Shown here one piece after another: positions 30,304-43,400 of a DNA stretch of 64,000 nt; the stretch's first letter is position 1; each line of letters starts with the position of its first letter. The position numbers and the translations under genes are program-made. The stretch is from NCBI GenBank assembly GCA_963971305.1, contig CAXARO010000952.1:1-64000 (forward strand). Direction: 5' to 3'. Below the pieces are notes generated by a model that saw nothing but the letters and a program-made list of their open reading frames with translations, was not told the DNA's origin and made no database searches. Origin of the DNA: Arcuatula senhousia (Eukaryota; Mollusca; Bivalvia; Mytilida; Mytilidae).

Positions 30304-33300
30304 GTACAAATAACTTTATATATTATCTTTTATTTCCAAGATCAGTTCTGGGAGCAACCTTACATTTTTTTTAAAATACATGTATAATTAAAATAGCACT
30401 ATCCGCAAGTGACTTTACTTTATCAAGTATCGGCCACTCTTTTGGAGCTTGTTGACCGAAAAAGAGAGGATAAAAAGGAGTTTGGTTCCATACCAATTTT
30501 GTAGGAAAGGTGGGGGTCCAGGATGGGAACTATCCCTATCTCTGGATATCCCCGAATAAAACATAAGACAGCATAATGAAAGACTATCTAAATATCTAAA
30601 CATGGGTCTGATATTATGAATTTGGCCCAAAGGGGGGAGGTACTCTGGTAATTTATGACGGGATGTGCATTTTGTAGATTGAAATTGGTACCTGAATCCA
30701 TTTACGAAAATCGCCAACAACATACCAAAATCTATGCGATAAGCAAAAACCTACCCATATAGATCTATGTAACGAAATAAAAGACAATTAACTTAATTAT
30801 TAAGGTTTAAATTTTCATCCGTTAGAGCCTTATGAAATAATTTACAAGTCTCTATTTTAGTTAAAACGACATCTAAACTTTGTTAACTATCCCAAAAACA
30901 CAAAAGACCAAAATCTATGCCTATGGCACCTTTGCAAGCTGTTTTGACTCTCATGGCCTATGTAAGATATCGACAAAAATGGGTACCAAATCTATGTGTA
31001 CTACTAAAAAAAAAGAAAAAAGACAGATACCCAAATTTATGTAAAAAAATTGTGAAAAATGGACCCATAATTAAATCCCGGGGGAATTCGGCTCATTGTC
31101 AAACGGTATCGGATTTTTAACACCATAGTCCTACCCTTCCGGAATTTGAATCCGGAATTGTTTATCATTTTATAAGCGCCTCAAAAATAAACAGCGCGAA
31201 AGTTTATTTTAAGAATTTCCACGTGGACGATGGTTTATGTGTATAATTGTTCTGAGAATTCTTAAGGATGGATGAGTGGTAAGAAAAAAACATAGTTTGA
31301 TATATGTAAGTGCAAGCCTGTTAAGACATTCTACAACGACATAAATTTTATTAATTGTTGTCCCGTAAGTTAATTTACATGGTAAAGACTAAAGAGAAAG
31401 CTACATCACAAGATGTAACAACTGTAATTTTAACTTCACGTTGGCATTCATCTTCCTATCAAATATCAGGAAGCTGTATGTAATAAATGGATGTTGAAAA
31501 CTATGCAGACAATCTGTGTACATGTAGGTGGAAGAAGAAAGAATAACAAATTTTGAAAGTATGTACATGTAGCTTGTTTGTTTGTATGTCCCTCCTCTAT
31601 TTAGGAGCACCGCCATATAGTGTACTATATAGGCGTAGAGTGGAACATTTAACAAATTGCACCAGTGCAATAAATATGACCATTGCCTTCCCCAGTGTCC
31701 TAACCTGGCAGGAGTTGGACCTAAACTAACCTAAGATGTAAACATAATGCAAATAAAATACAGTGAAAATATAAGCACACAACAACACTAGCTCACCCTC
31801 AAAATGTAAAAAAGCAAAAGTGAGTAAAATACCAAATAAAAACGCACTCTAGGCAATCAATAATATGATTATTTTTATATTTTCAATCAAAGTGCCATGG
31901 CTGCAGCATGAAAACTACATGTGGGTAAATTTAATCGTAACCATGCTAACCTCGGGGGTGGGTGGTCACTCCTGTTGTAATAAATGCAAACCAAAGTGGT
32001 GCACCGTGTTAAAGAACCCTGCTGTAGGTCTCGATATGGGTAGGACCTGAAAAGATCCCTGTGACAGTCACAACTCTTATCCCCGATTGGACTTGTGTCC
32101 CCATAAACCTCCACTTTATCTTCATTTCATGTTCATTTTATCACGGTGACCCTTTTCATGTTCATCTTCCTGATATAGGCCACTTTGCCCACAAAATTTA
32201 GATCCGAATGGGTAACATCTTCATGAAATCCTATAATCCCGCTTTGCCGTATATATGCATAAATAATTATATAGAAGTTACGAAGTTACATGTATACCCC
32301 TCTTTTTTTCACTCACCCGAGAAAATGTTGGAATATACGATACTTTGTACTCAAAATAAAGCTTTTTAATGAAATAAATGCATATGCATGTCGTTTATTC
32401 AAAAGAAATATGCGAAATCAATTGTACATTTAACCCACACAAGGCCTACATTTTAAAAGTATCGAGTGCATGTAATGAACACAACATTTAAACTACATGT
32501 AAATATCGAAATTTTACAGTGTGAACGCATTGCTGTTTAATGTTAGTGTGGACAACATAAGTTTTGCTCAGTGTGAACGCGGCCTCAGACAATGTTGCAG
32601 CCATTTCAATTACATGTAACTTTTTTACCTATTACATTTTATTTACTAGTATTTACTCAAATATATGGAAAGATAATACAAATTGTCCTTGCTAAGGTGC
32701 AGTTTTGTAAAGATACAAGTTTGCCTGTACATGTACCTTAACTTTAAAAACAGAAATGTACATGTGGATAAAACCACTACAAGCTTTCGAGCTTTCATGG
32801 GCTATCCTAATAAATATCAACTTGTGGTTTTATATTACTCTTTGCGATCTGTATTCATAAGTTTATAAAATATGTACGTTTATGTATATTAACCATTATA
32901 ATGTTGATATTTATTGACTAAATATTATTATTATTATTATTAACCAAATGCAAACTTTAAACTTACATGTACATGTCATTGTTACACCAGAAATTTCAAA
33001 AGCCATATGGACCTTTTGTTTCAAATAGTTTTCTCAAAATTATAGTGCTGTTGTACCTACATATATAATGTAAATATATTCTAATATTAAATTACCAAAT
33101 TAAAAGTGTCATGGTTAAAATATTGCGCTGTTGTTCCACAAATTTATAATACGGGAACAGAGAGGGCATGAAATGGGTCAATTAAAATTTCCCCCTATTA
33201 CAGTTAAATCTTATTAAAATTGTAATAAAGGAAGTTATGTTGTATTTCATCTCTTGGACTGTAATCATGGACTCCTAACTTTTTTTCATTAAACAGGCAA

Positions 33301-36300
33301 CAAAATGACGGATATGTTACATCTGGAAAGGCAGTTTTGGAGTTAATTGCTGATTTTGAATATCAGACAAATTCAAAATTCAGTGTGTACAGACAGGAGA
33401 AGCTGTATGGCAATGAAGAAAATTTAGGTAAATGAATATGTATTGCCTGGTAACTACAATAACTGTAAAAAACCAGTCACAATAAAAAATTATTTGACCC
33501 TTTGAGTCAGACTTTTGATAATTAAGTTATAACTTTAGAAGTACCTTTAATATTATAAAAAAGCCCTAACCATGCAGACTAGCTTTTTAGTTTCAAGGGC
33601 TGCAAATGACGTCACTGAAAATGTAGTGATACACTGTACATGATTTAAACAAAACAAAGCATACCATACTAATTACAAAGTAGAAAGTCATGTTTGTAAA
33701 ACATAGATTTGCATCAGCGAAATCATTGGTAAGGAAAGAAATCACTACTCACACTAGAGAAAAGTCCACAAGTGAAAATTTCCAGCAACAAAGTCTAAAC
33801 TAATTACCCTTATTAAACCTGAACTCAAACTGAATTACATTACATTAGAATTCAATCACTGGCGATCAATGGTATATTATTACATTTCAGACTTGCAAAA
33901 AATTTCCAACTTTGAAGTCAGATGGAAGGACTGTCAACGCAATGTTGTACCTCCCATTCCACTGGATAAAGTACCATTCATTATTCTTGGAAAAAAGGTA
34001 TGGGATTGCCATCAAGGCAAACAGAGGAATAAGAAGCTGATTGAAAAGAACAGACAGAAAAGGTTTAGTAAGGTAAAAGAGTATTTCAATCTGTAATAAA
34101 AACATAATTTTTTTTATTAAATATATTTCAGAAATAAGACATTTACTGCCTTATGGACATCGAATTACATGTTGACTTTATCAACGCTTTTGGTAATAAC
34201 TAGTAGCAACCAACTTTATAGAGAGTATTGTTAAACAGTGCGTTTTTAAAGTACACATTTATTTCATAATATAAATTAGGCGGCGGCTATGAGTAACAAT
34301 AAGAATTTTTATTGACAATTTGGGTACAGCCAAAATGAAGAAATCCCTGTTCTAACAATGTACAATATCAACAATTCATTATGTTTTTATTTTTGCAACA
34401 TTTTCATTTCTTTCAGTTAGGGAGTAATAATAAGTCTAGTAATTTTTAATTGTTACTCGTGAGATTCTAGACTGAATAGGAACTGTTTCTGGAAACCACA
34501 AGTACATGTAACAATTAAATTTTTTTGTAACTTGTGGTGAGTAATCATAGCTATAGTTCGTATAAATCATTCATTGTAATGTCAATTACGTATATTTGCT
34601 GCAACGCAGAAGACCTCCAGCCTTGCCATAGTTCTTATGAATATTTGATTTATTTTATAGGAAGATCATGACTTTCGAAGAAGAAGGAAGGAAGTACAGA
34701 CTTCAAAGAAACTTGAATGCCCTCTGCAGATAAGAGTTAGACACATCATAAAGTTTCCTACTTTTGAGGTATGTCTGTTGTTAATTTGTTTGTTGTTGTG
34801 ATACCTACTCATAAACATTTTGTTCAGTGTCATTCAGTCATACATGGACATTTTTAAATTATAGTCACATTTAAAAGGTAAAAATAGTAAAATAAAAAAC
34901 AACAACAAAAAAAGAACAGAACTGACAACTGCAAAAACACAGGGAAACTGTACCACAGGAATGACAAAGGGTCTGTTGCAAATGCAGACAACAATTTACA
35001 GGCATAAAAATGAAAATGTCAACATATATACTTTATACCTTGTGTAATAACCATATCACACCCTAGTCCTACCATAGTTACATCATAGTCCTGCCCTATA
35101 GATACTATAGGAGGTGTCTCTGTCTTATATCAATACTATATCTTACCATATATGCTCTATACCTTATGTAATAACCCTCTTGTACTATCACACCCTAGCC
35201 CTACCATAGTTACACCATAGTCCTGCCCTATAGATACTATAGGAGGTGTCTCTGTCTTATATCAATACTATATCTTACCACATATACTCTATACCTTGTG
35301 AAATAACTCTCTTGTACTATCACACCCTAGTACTACCATAGTTACACCATAGTCCTGCCTGACTATACTATAGGAGGTGTCTCTGTCTTATATCAACACT
35401 ATATCTCACCATATGTACTCTTAACCTTGTGAAACAACTCTCTGGTACTATCACACCTTAGTCCTACCATAGTTACACCATAGTCCTGCCTTACTATACT
35501 ATAGGAGGTGCCTCTGTCTTATATCAATACTATATCTTACCACATATACTCTATACCTTGTGAAATAACTCTCTTGTACTATCACACCCTAGTCCTACCA
35601 TAGTTACACCATAGTCCTGCCTTACTATACTATAGGAGGTGCCTCTGTCTTATATCAATACTATATCTTACCATATATGCTCTATACCTTATGTAATTAC
35701 CCTCTTCTACTATCACACCCTAGTCCTACCATAGTTACACCATAGTCCTGCCCTATAGATACTATAGGAGGTGTCTCTGTCTTATATCAATACTATATCT
35801 TACCATATATACTCTATACCTTGTGAAATAACCTTCTTGTACTATCACACCCTAGTCCTACCATAGTTACACCATAGTCCTGCCCTATAGATACTATAGG
35901 AGGTGTCTCTTACTATATCTTACCATATATACTCTATACCTTGTGAAATAACTCTCTGGTACTATCACACCCTAGTCCTACCATAGTTACACCTTAGTCC
36001 TGCCCTATAGATACTATAGGAGGTGTCTCTGTCTTCAACACTATATCTCACCATATGTACTCTTAACCTTGTGAAATAACTCTCTGGTACTATCACACCT
36101 TAGTCCTACCATAGTTACATCATAGTCCTGCCCTAGAGATACTATAGGAGGTGTCTCTGTCTTATATCAATACTATATCTTACCATATGTACTCTATACC
36201 TTGTGAAATAACCCTCTTGTACTATCACACCCTAGTCCTACCATAGTTACACCATAGCCCTGCCCTAAAGATACTATAGGAGGTGCCTCTGTCTTATATC

Positions 36301-39120
36301 AATACTATATCTTACCATATATGCTCTATACCTTATGTAATTACCCTCTTCTACTATCACACCCTAGTCCTACCATAGTTACACCATAGCCCTGCCCTAA
36401 AGATACTATAGGAGGTGCCTCTGTCTTATATCAATACTATATCTTACCATATTTGCTCAATACCTTATGTAATTACCCTCTTCTACTATCACACCCTAGT
36501 CCTACCATAGTTACACCATAGTCCTGCCCTATAGATACTATAGGAGGTGTCTCTGTCTTATATCAATACTATATCTTACCATATATACTCTATACCTTGT
36601 GAAATAACCCTCTTCTACTATCACACCCTAGTCCTACCATAGTTACACCATAGTCCTGCCCTATGATACTATAGGAGGTGTCTCTTACTATATCTCACCA
36701 TATATGCTCTATACCTTGTGAAATAACCCTCTTGTACTATCACACCCTAGCCCTACCATAGTTACACCATAGTCCTGCCCTATAGATACTATAGGAGGTG
36801 TCTCTTACTATATCTCACCATATATGCTCTATACCTTGTGAAATAACCCTCTTGTACTATCACACCCTAGTCCTACCATAGTTACACCATAGTCCTGCCT
36901 TACTATACTATAGGAGGTGTCTCTGTCTTATATCAATACTATATCTCACCATATGTACTCTATACCTTGTTAAATAACTCTCTGGTACTATCACACCTTA
37001 GTCCTACCATAGTTACACCATAGTCCTGCCCTAAAGATACTATAGGAGGTGTCTCTGTCTTATATCAATACTATATCTTACCATATATGCTCTATACCTT
37101 GTGAAATAACCCTCTTGTTCTATCACACCCTAGTCCTACCATAGTTACACCATAGTCCTGCCCTAAAGATACTATAAGAGGTGTCTCTGTCTTATATCAA
37201 TACTATATCTCACCATATATGCTCTATACCTTGTGAAATAACCCTCTTGTTCTATCACACCCTAGTCCTACCATAGTTACACCATAGTCCTGCCCTATAG
37301 ATGCTATAGGAGGTGTCTCTGTCTTATATCAATACTATATCTTACCATATGTACTCTATACCTTGTGAAATAACTCTCTTGTACTATCACACCCTAGTCC
37401 TACCATAGTTACACCATAGTCCTGCCCTATAGATACTAAAGGAGGTGTCTCTGTCTTATATCAATACTATATCTTACCATATGTATCAATACTATATCTT
37501 ACCATATGTACTCTTGTACTATCACACCCTAGTCCTACCATAGTTACACCATAGTCCTGCTACCATAGTCATAGATTTCTTAGAGATATGATTTTAATTC
37601 CAGATTGAAGATGATGTTGCACAAGATAAACACAGAAAGGAGGCTTTATCCAAATCTCTTAGAGCAACCCTAGAAGAGAATAAGGACTGCAGCATTCAGC
37701 ATAGATACTATGTTAGTCTGCCAAATGAACAGCACCAAAACCACTTAGTTGGAGAGGTATGAAATTGATTTAGTTAATTAATTCAAAAACTAATTTGAAA
37801 CTCAAATGTTTCTGGGGTATGAATCATTATACACTTGTTTTTCAAAGAAATTTTAGTTGTTTATAGACTATTTGACATTTTACTTTATTATACTTCAATA
37901 GATTTTTTTCTATATAAAATACAGGTAAACATTTTAACTATTTCATCTTGATTCGGTAAAGTACTATTTCCCTAGGGTAATAGTACCGTAATAACATTTC
38001 ACAGGGTTTTTAAATGATTGGCAGAAGGCGTGGATAAACGTACACTGTAAAGAGTGCATGGAGTGGACAGAAGGCATGGCTTTAGTGATTCAGTATAATA
38101 AAACAATTGTTCACTGGTCATTCGGAAAAAAGTACATTTGTTTCCCCTCGGTACTTACCATTTTCCTAGGCGTGTTGCGCCTCGTGAAATAGTAAGTAAC
38201 TTGTGGAAACAAATGTACTGTTTCCCTCATGACCAGTAAACAATTGTATAATGTATTAACACAACTATTCTACCATGTAGTTTTCAAAATACATATAGTA
38301 TACTATTATATACGTGTATGTACTATTTTACTCTATACATTTCTATACATGTAATTTTGTAAACTTTATTTGTATGAAGCATAATTATTGTACTATAGGT
38401 CTTAACCAATTATTGTAATTGTGTTTGAACCAATAAATATTATTGTTATTATTAAATGTAGGGTATAAGTAGTTTTTTTCGCGAGTTGAACATTTCTTGT
38501 TTTTCTAGATAAAAAAGGTGCATTTATTCTCGTGTAATATAATTTTTCCGATTTCATCTCAAAGTTGTTACTAGCAATATATAAATTAATATTTTGCATG
38601 TTCTTATCTTCGTGTCTCGTTGCTGACAGCAAATGAAGCGAAAATTAAATCACTGTGAAAGATAAACACATTTGGAATTATTTCTATATTTTAAGGTAGT
38701 ATCTGAATCTTAATATAATGAAAATAACTTGTTGATTTTGAGGTTTTTTTTCTATATTATACGCGTACATTAAATAATTATTTCATTAACAGACTCAGCA
38801 AATTTAACATCATATGTTTATAGAATAATTAGAATGAGAAGAGTAGGATTGATATTCATGTGCTTATCTTATTACAGGCTGGCTGCTTAATACAACCTGT
38901 GGAAGAAACCATCAAAAAATTTATTCAGACCACAGTGTTTGAGCAAAACATCACCAGCACAAAGGAAATGAGGTTGCTTGTTGAAATGCATGTCAGACAA
39001 CGTTTCCAGGACTCAACTTTACCACCAAAGACAAACAAAAGGTTCTGGCCATCAATCAAGGATCTGCAGAACCATATTGCATTTGCCTTACGGAAACAAA
39101 GAAACAGCACTTTGGATCAG
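30049..39120 (+). CDS. ALS2CR8/CARF-type domain protein, six exons (possible N-terminal half of a CARF-USP fusion)
   Basis: Exons: 30049-30303, 33297-33427, 33891-34072, 34661-34768, 37604-37756, 38878-39120, all with GT/AG and agreeing phases (2, 1, 0, 0, 0, 0). Exon 1 starts MAENGKQQSNQLFLKIDAAA; exons 3-6 carry the conserved part: VVPPIPLDKVPFIILGKK, ECPLQIRVRHIIKFPTF, KDCSIQHRYYVSLP and KRFWPSIKDLQNHIAFALRK. This is the pattern of the ALS2CR8 family (calcium-responsive transcription factor, CARF), which is expanded in invertebrates; DNA binding in the nucleus is known for vertebrate CARF and only inferred here. Exon 1 needs a frame change near 30131-30140. The last donor is phase 0, while the next downstream exon needs phase 1. 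I am confident of the exons, less of the family name. Confidence 0.7.
31095..31140 (-). repeat. Short repeat shared with the start of the LINE at 51653
   Basis: The reverse complement reads 'ggaagggtaggactatggtg' then 'ttaaaaatccgatacc', as at 51655-51691. It lies in intron 1. Confidence 0.7.
31975..32205 (+). repeat. SINE-like dispersed repeat, copy 3, truncated
   Basis: Shares 'agtggtgcaccgtgtt', 'aaagaaccctgctgtaggtc' and 'cttgtgtcccc' with the reverse complement of 14118-14640. It lies in intron 1. Confidence 0.6.
32206..33296. other. Rest of intron 1
   Basis: AT-rich, with a short ATT microsatellite at 32926-32942. No coding exon that I can support. Confidence 0.45.
35040..37560 (+). 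repeat. Tandem array, about 19 units of ~130 bp, in intron 4
   Basis: Units hold 'actatcacaccctagtccta', 'ccatagttacaccatagtcc', 'actataggaggtgtctctgt' and 'atatcaatactatatcttac'. The GGAGGTG (or GAGGTG) mark occurs 19 times between 35110 and 37439, mostly 118-133 bp apart, with some partial units. It fills nearly all of the intron before exon 5. Confidence 0.93.
38103..38248. repeat. Long hairpin (MITE-like) in intron 5
   Basis: 'acaattgttcactggtcat' and 'gtacatttgtttcc' on the left pair with 'ggaaacaaatgtac' and 'atgaccagtaaacaattgt' on the right. The interior pairs too (TTACCATTTTCCTAGGCG with CGCCTCGTGAAATAGTAA), giving one stem over about 146 bp. Outer TSD not resolved. Confidence 0.75.
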
Positions 39121-40094
39121 GTATTTTAGATTTTACTAGGTGTTTGAAAAGTAGAATTATTTAAAGGGACATGTTTTCAATTGGATGTTACACTAACAAT
39201 AATGTCAACACTTCTTGAAACTGCATATACTGTGCAAAAACAGCAATTTTAGATTCTTAATGACTGACTACAGGTTAGAATCTAGAATACATAGAATACA
39301 TAGAATTTACAATGATGAAGATTATTTCATATAAGATTTAAATTCTGCTATTCTACTGGTGTAAACAGGATCACATTTTGTATTCAGCAATACTGAAATT
39401 TGTCATTAAATACCAAAATATTGCCAGGAAATACCATATATTGACTGCTGAAGCATAAAGCAATTTTTCACAAACTTATAAAACATAACCATGGTTTGTA
39501 AAATATTACCTTTTGTGGGGAGACATATTGTTTTTATCCTACATGTCTGTCTGTCTGTCTGTCTGGAGTTTTTTATTCACCAGGCTTTAAGTTGTAGATT
39601 CATTTCTCTAATGACTAAACATAATGACAATATTTTGGCTTAAAATGTAAAGCTATTGTTGAACCAACATTTGTGGATAAAATTTGTTTAAACATGGTCT
39701 AACACTGAGCATCTTTTCTGAGCATGTCACTATTTTTTTTAAAATGCAAAAATATTGATACCTAAATATTATAATGTTATCCAATAAATAATGATGACGT
39801 AAAAAATCATTTTCAACGTCATGGTAACTGTAATATTCATTTTATAACATTTCCTGTACTTTTTTCAGGGGAGATAATTTATATGAAATGTATAGGGAAA
39901 ATTCAGTTTTCTTTGAATATTTTGAAAAAATGATCGGTGACCCCATGTTTTTATCATTTGAATTTGTAGAACCACTAAAAATGAAAGTTCTGACAAAGCA
40001 TAAGAAAAATCTATCCTGTGGATTTTTTTTATTATTAAAATGTATTTTTCCCTATGTAAACCATATAAAAATAGCCAATTTCAAGCAGTTTTTG
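39121..40094. other. Intron or spacer between CARF-type and USP exon blocks
   Basis: Has a TGTC microsatellite near 39545-39565 and a strong acceptor-like 'ttttttcag' at 39861-39869 followed by an open frame, but none of its frames fits the phase-0 donor at 39120. The missing joining exon, if any, should be here. Confidence 0.4.
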
Positions 40095-40400
40095 GAGGGT
40101 GTGATAGTACCAGAGAGTTATTTCACAAGGTATAGAGTATATATGGTAAGATATAGTAAGAGACACCTCCTATAGTATCTATAGGGCAGGACTATGGTGT
40201 AACTATGGTAGGACTAGGGTGTGATAGAACAAGAGGGTTATTACATAAGGAATAGAGTACATATGGTAAGATATGGTTTTGATATAAGACAGAGACACCT
40301 CCTATAGTATAGTAAGGCAGGACTATGGTGTAACTATGGTAGGACTAGGGTGTGATAGTACAAGAGAGCTATTTAACAAGGTATAGAGTACATATGGTAA
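40095..40400 (-). repeat. Inverted copies of the intron-4 array
   Basis: About two and a quarter units in reverse orientation: 'ggcaggactatggtgtaact', 'atggtaggactagggtgtga' and 'gagacacctcctatagtat' are the complement of the 35-37.5 kb unit. It ends 8 bp before the next exon. Confidence 0.92.
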
Positions 40401-40407
40401 GAACTAG

Positions 40408-40476
40408 GCGGGAAAGAAGTGAGATTGGAACCAGAAGAAACAGCTGAAACATCCAATGATGTTCTCAGCACTGCTG
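40408..40476 (+). CDS. USP gene, first recognisable linker exon
   Basis: Acceptor 'aactag|GC', phase 1 in and phase 1 out, reading GKEVRLEPEETAETSNDVL. The inverted array ends 8 bp upstream, so the acceptor and its polypyrimidine tract may have been replaced by repeat sequence; the upstream edge is the weakest in the model. Confidence 0.5.
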
Positions 40477-43400
40477 GTAAGGACAACTCATTATAAATAT
40501 TGATAGGATTGAATGCCATCATCACAATTTCTTGTAACATAGCTCTACACATATCATATGACATTTTTCATTGTCACATACACCACAAACACTTCATATA
40601 CAATATCAGATTAACATCCACTCTGGCCATCTATAACATCCACTCAAGACTCTATCTTCATACACAATACTATATATATGCATAACAATATAAATCTCCA
40701 TGTTCATTTGGTCACAACTTCCTCTTTACCAAGTAATTTGGCAATGAAAGACTTTGTTGCATAAACTTTTATTTTTAAATAGCTATTTAATATAATATGT
40801 AATAAAGATTTACATTTTATGACAAAAATCTTAGATGTTGAAAAATGTGATAACTTAACTGATTTTAGCCAGTATGACTCTGTTTCTGACTTGATTTATC
40901 GCCTCAGTAACCTAGTTATTATTATTTTTAGTTGATTCTTAAATTATTGTTTTACTTTATCTTTACAGATGAAGCAGTTCAAGAAAAAGACAAAGAACCT
41001 TGTGTTTTCTATACAGCTGGTAGTATAATCATTAATTTGTTTATCATTAATTTGTTCATCATCAACTGTTATTAGGAGTTCTACATATTGGTTGGATTTT
41101 ATGTTAATTTAACAATTTTATATACAACCACAAAAATGATATAACATACACAAGAAGACTTTTGCAGTTTGTGACGAACATGGTGTGTTATGTTTAACTA
41201 TATATTTATCATGTTTATCAATGCATGTTTTTGTGTGTTTTAGAAGATGTAACTGATACAACAGCGCAAACAGCCAAAACTGCAACAGTACAAATAAACA
41301 ACAGTAGGTTGCTATAAAAATAATTTATGAAATAATATGGAGTAAATGAACACAGAGTCCACAACACATATGTTAATTCTAAATGCAATTAATTGTTATG
41401 AGCTGTATGGCCATTTCGGAAAATTATTCCTCATCAGCAACACTAGGACCCAAACATAGGAAATCCACCATATCAAAAGATGTTTAAAATGCATAAAACC
41501 AAAGGAAATCCAAATAAATATAGCTAAGAGCAAAACTACGATAGAGGTTTAAGAATTTACACAAATTTAGATAATGGTTATAAACAAAGTGTACACATGA
41601 GAAGTAATCTCATTTACAAGTACACCACATCTAAAACACTTTCTGTTTTCCAGATGGTCTAGTGGGGGTATCTTAGCACGACTTGATGTTACCCCTCGTT
41701 ATTTATTGCAGAAAAAAATGTTTTGGAAGGTGGGGCATTATGACCTCTAGACATTTTCCTGTTTATAAAATGTTTGGGTTTTTGTTCTTTTCAGAAAAGG
41801 TACAATTTACAGATGAGGCAAAAAGATTTAAAGAAAGAAAACTGATGCAATTGAAAAAAAGTTGTCCAGGTAGGTATTTAAGAATTTTGTTTGCTTACTC
41901 ATTTAGATATTTTGCCTTTGACATATGCATATGTGAGAAAAAAAGTTTTGCATCATCCCACTTAAATGATCTATACTTTTTATGTATCATATGACAAAAT
42001 ACTCTTGATATACTTCAGTTTGCTCTTATATCTTCCAATGGTGTATCTAAATTCATTTAAAATTATTTTGATTTTTTTTATACGACGGCAAAAAAATTGC
42101 AAAAGTATAATGGTATGATGCTGGTGTCGTCTGCGTCGTCGTCTGTTAAATTTAGTGTAACCACAATAACTTTAGTTCTAGTTATCCAATTGCTATGAAA
42201 TTTGACAATAATGTTCCTTACCATAAAAGGATGAATGGATTCATTTGGGGGTCCCCCTTTTATAGCGAATCAAATGTTTCATTCCCCAAAGCTGAACATC
42301 AAGGTACTTTGGTGTACTGGTGCTTAATCTATCTATAGAATGTTGTAATAATAGAAGCTTATCTTTAACATCAGTTAAACTTGCACCTTTATTGAAAATG
42401 AAAACTACTCATAGGTAGATGATTTTTACCTGAAAGAAAAAAAACTCCTATCTCTGAGAGATATTGCTTATATCTATGATTTTTTCAACTAAATAATATT
42501 TTTTTATGAATTTACTGTTTTAAACAACTCTTTGACATTTATTTGGCACATTTTCTTTTGTATAAATACCAATTTTGAGCTGTTTTGCCAATGTGAAATT
42601 TTCAACAGGTAAGTCTTTTATACTAGAAAAATTTTTCCTTCATACAACAAGATAATCTCCTCTCAATAGATGTGAGTTAAAACTGATCAGAGAGATCAAC
42701 TTCCACTGTAACACATTCAATATGAGGATTAAGTACGGGTACTCCAAAGTATCTTAATGAGTCCCTGTTCAGCTTGGGGTAATTAAACATTTTATTAGCT
42801 ATATTTGTTTATTTATTTGTGGTCTGATTTTCAAAATCTTTTTATCATTGGACATGTTAATCGTTGTAAAAATCCCTGCCTGTGTTTTACAATCAGATTT
42901 GCAATATTTCCAACCATTTTGGGGGAAATAAGGGATCAAAGAGGCCCATAGCACCTGATGAGTTTTCCTTGATGATTGATGTATAAAAAAAAATCAAATA
43001 TGCATTGAAAGTCCACCAAAGATTGCATGTGTCAAAAAGCTTTTGTGAGTCCACCATGAGCTGCATGTGTTCAAAGCATTTGACAATCCATGTTGGGATG
43101 CAAAGATACAGGGTTCAACATGTTGCAGTCGTATTTTTATTATTATTTGTTTTTAGATCCATTTCCTGGTGGTGGTCTTCTCAATCCACCAAAGAAGAAC
43201 CTCTGTTTTGTCAACTCACTACTGCAGTGCCTTAGGTTGACTGACTTACACACTGTGATACAGCATCACAGGAATTGCAAGGGTTAGTATAATTCAAAAG
43301 AGCAATTAAAAAGGATTCATGAGTATAGAGTTGAAGTAGTTTGAAGAAGTTTTATATTTTTATGCAATGAAAAGAGCAGTATGTTGGGTAACAAACTGGA

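Noticed and set aside
30415..30723. Minus-strand ORF in intron 1
   Set aside because: No similarity recognised and no splice context; likely chance.
35040..37560. Link between the 130-bp array and the word at 31095/51653
   Set aside because: They share 'aggactatggtgt', 13 bp only, in AT-rich repeats; chance is not excluded.
39888..40175. 95-residue ORF as the missing CARF-USP joining exon
   Set aside because: The acceptor before it is good, but its frame does not fit the phase-0 donor at 39120 and it runs into the inverted array.
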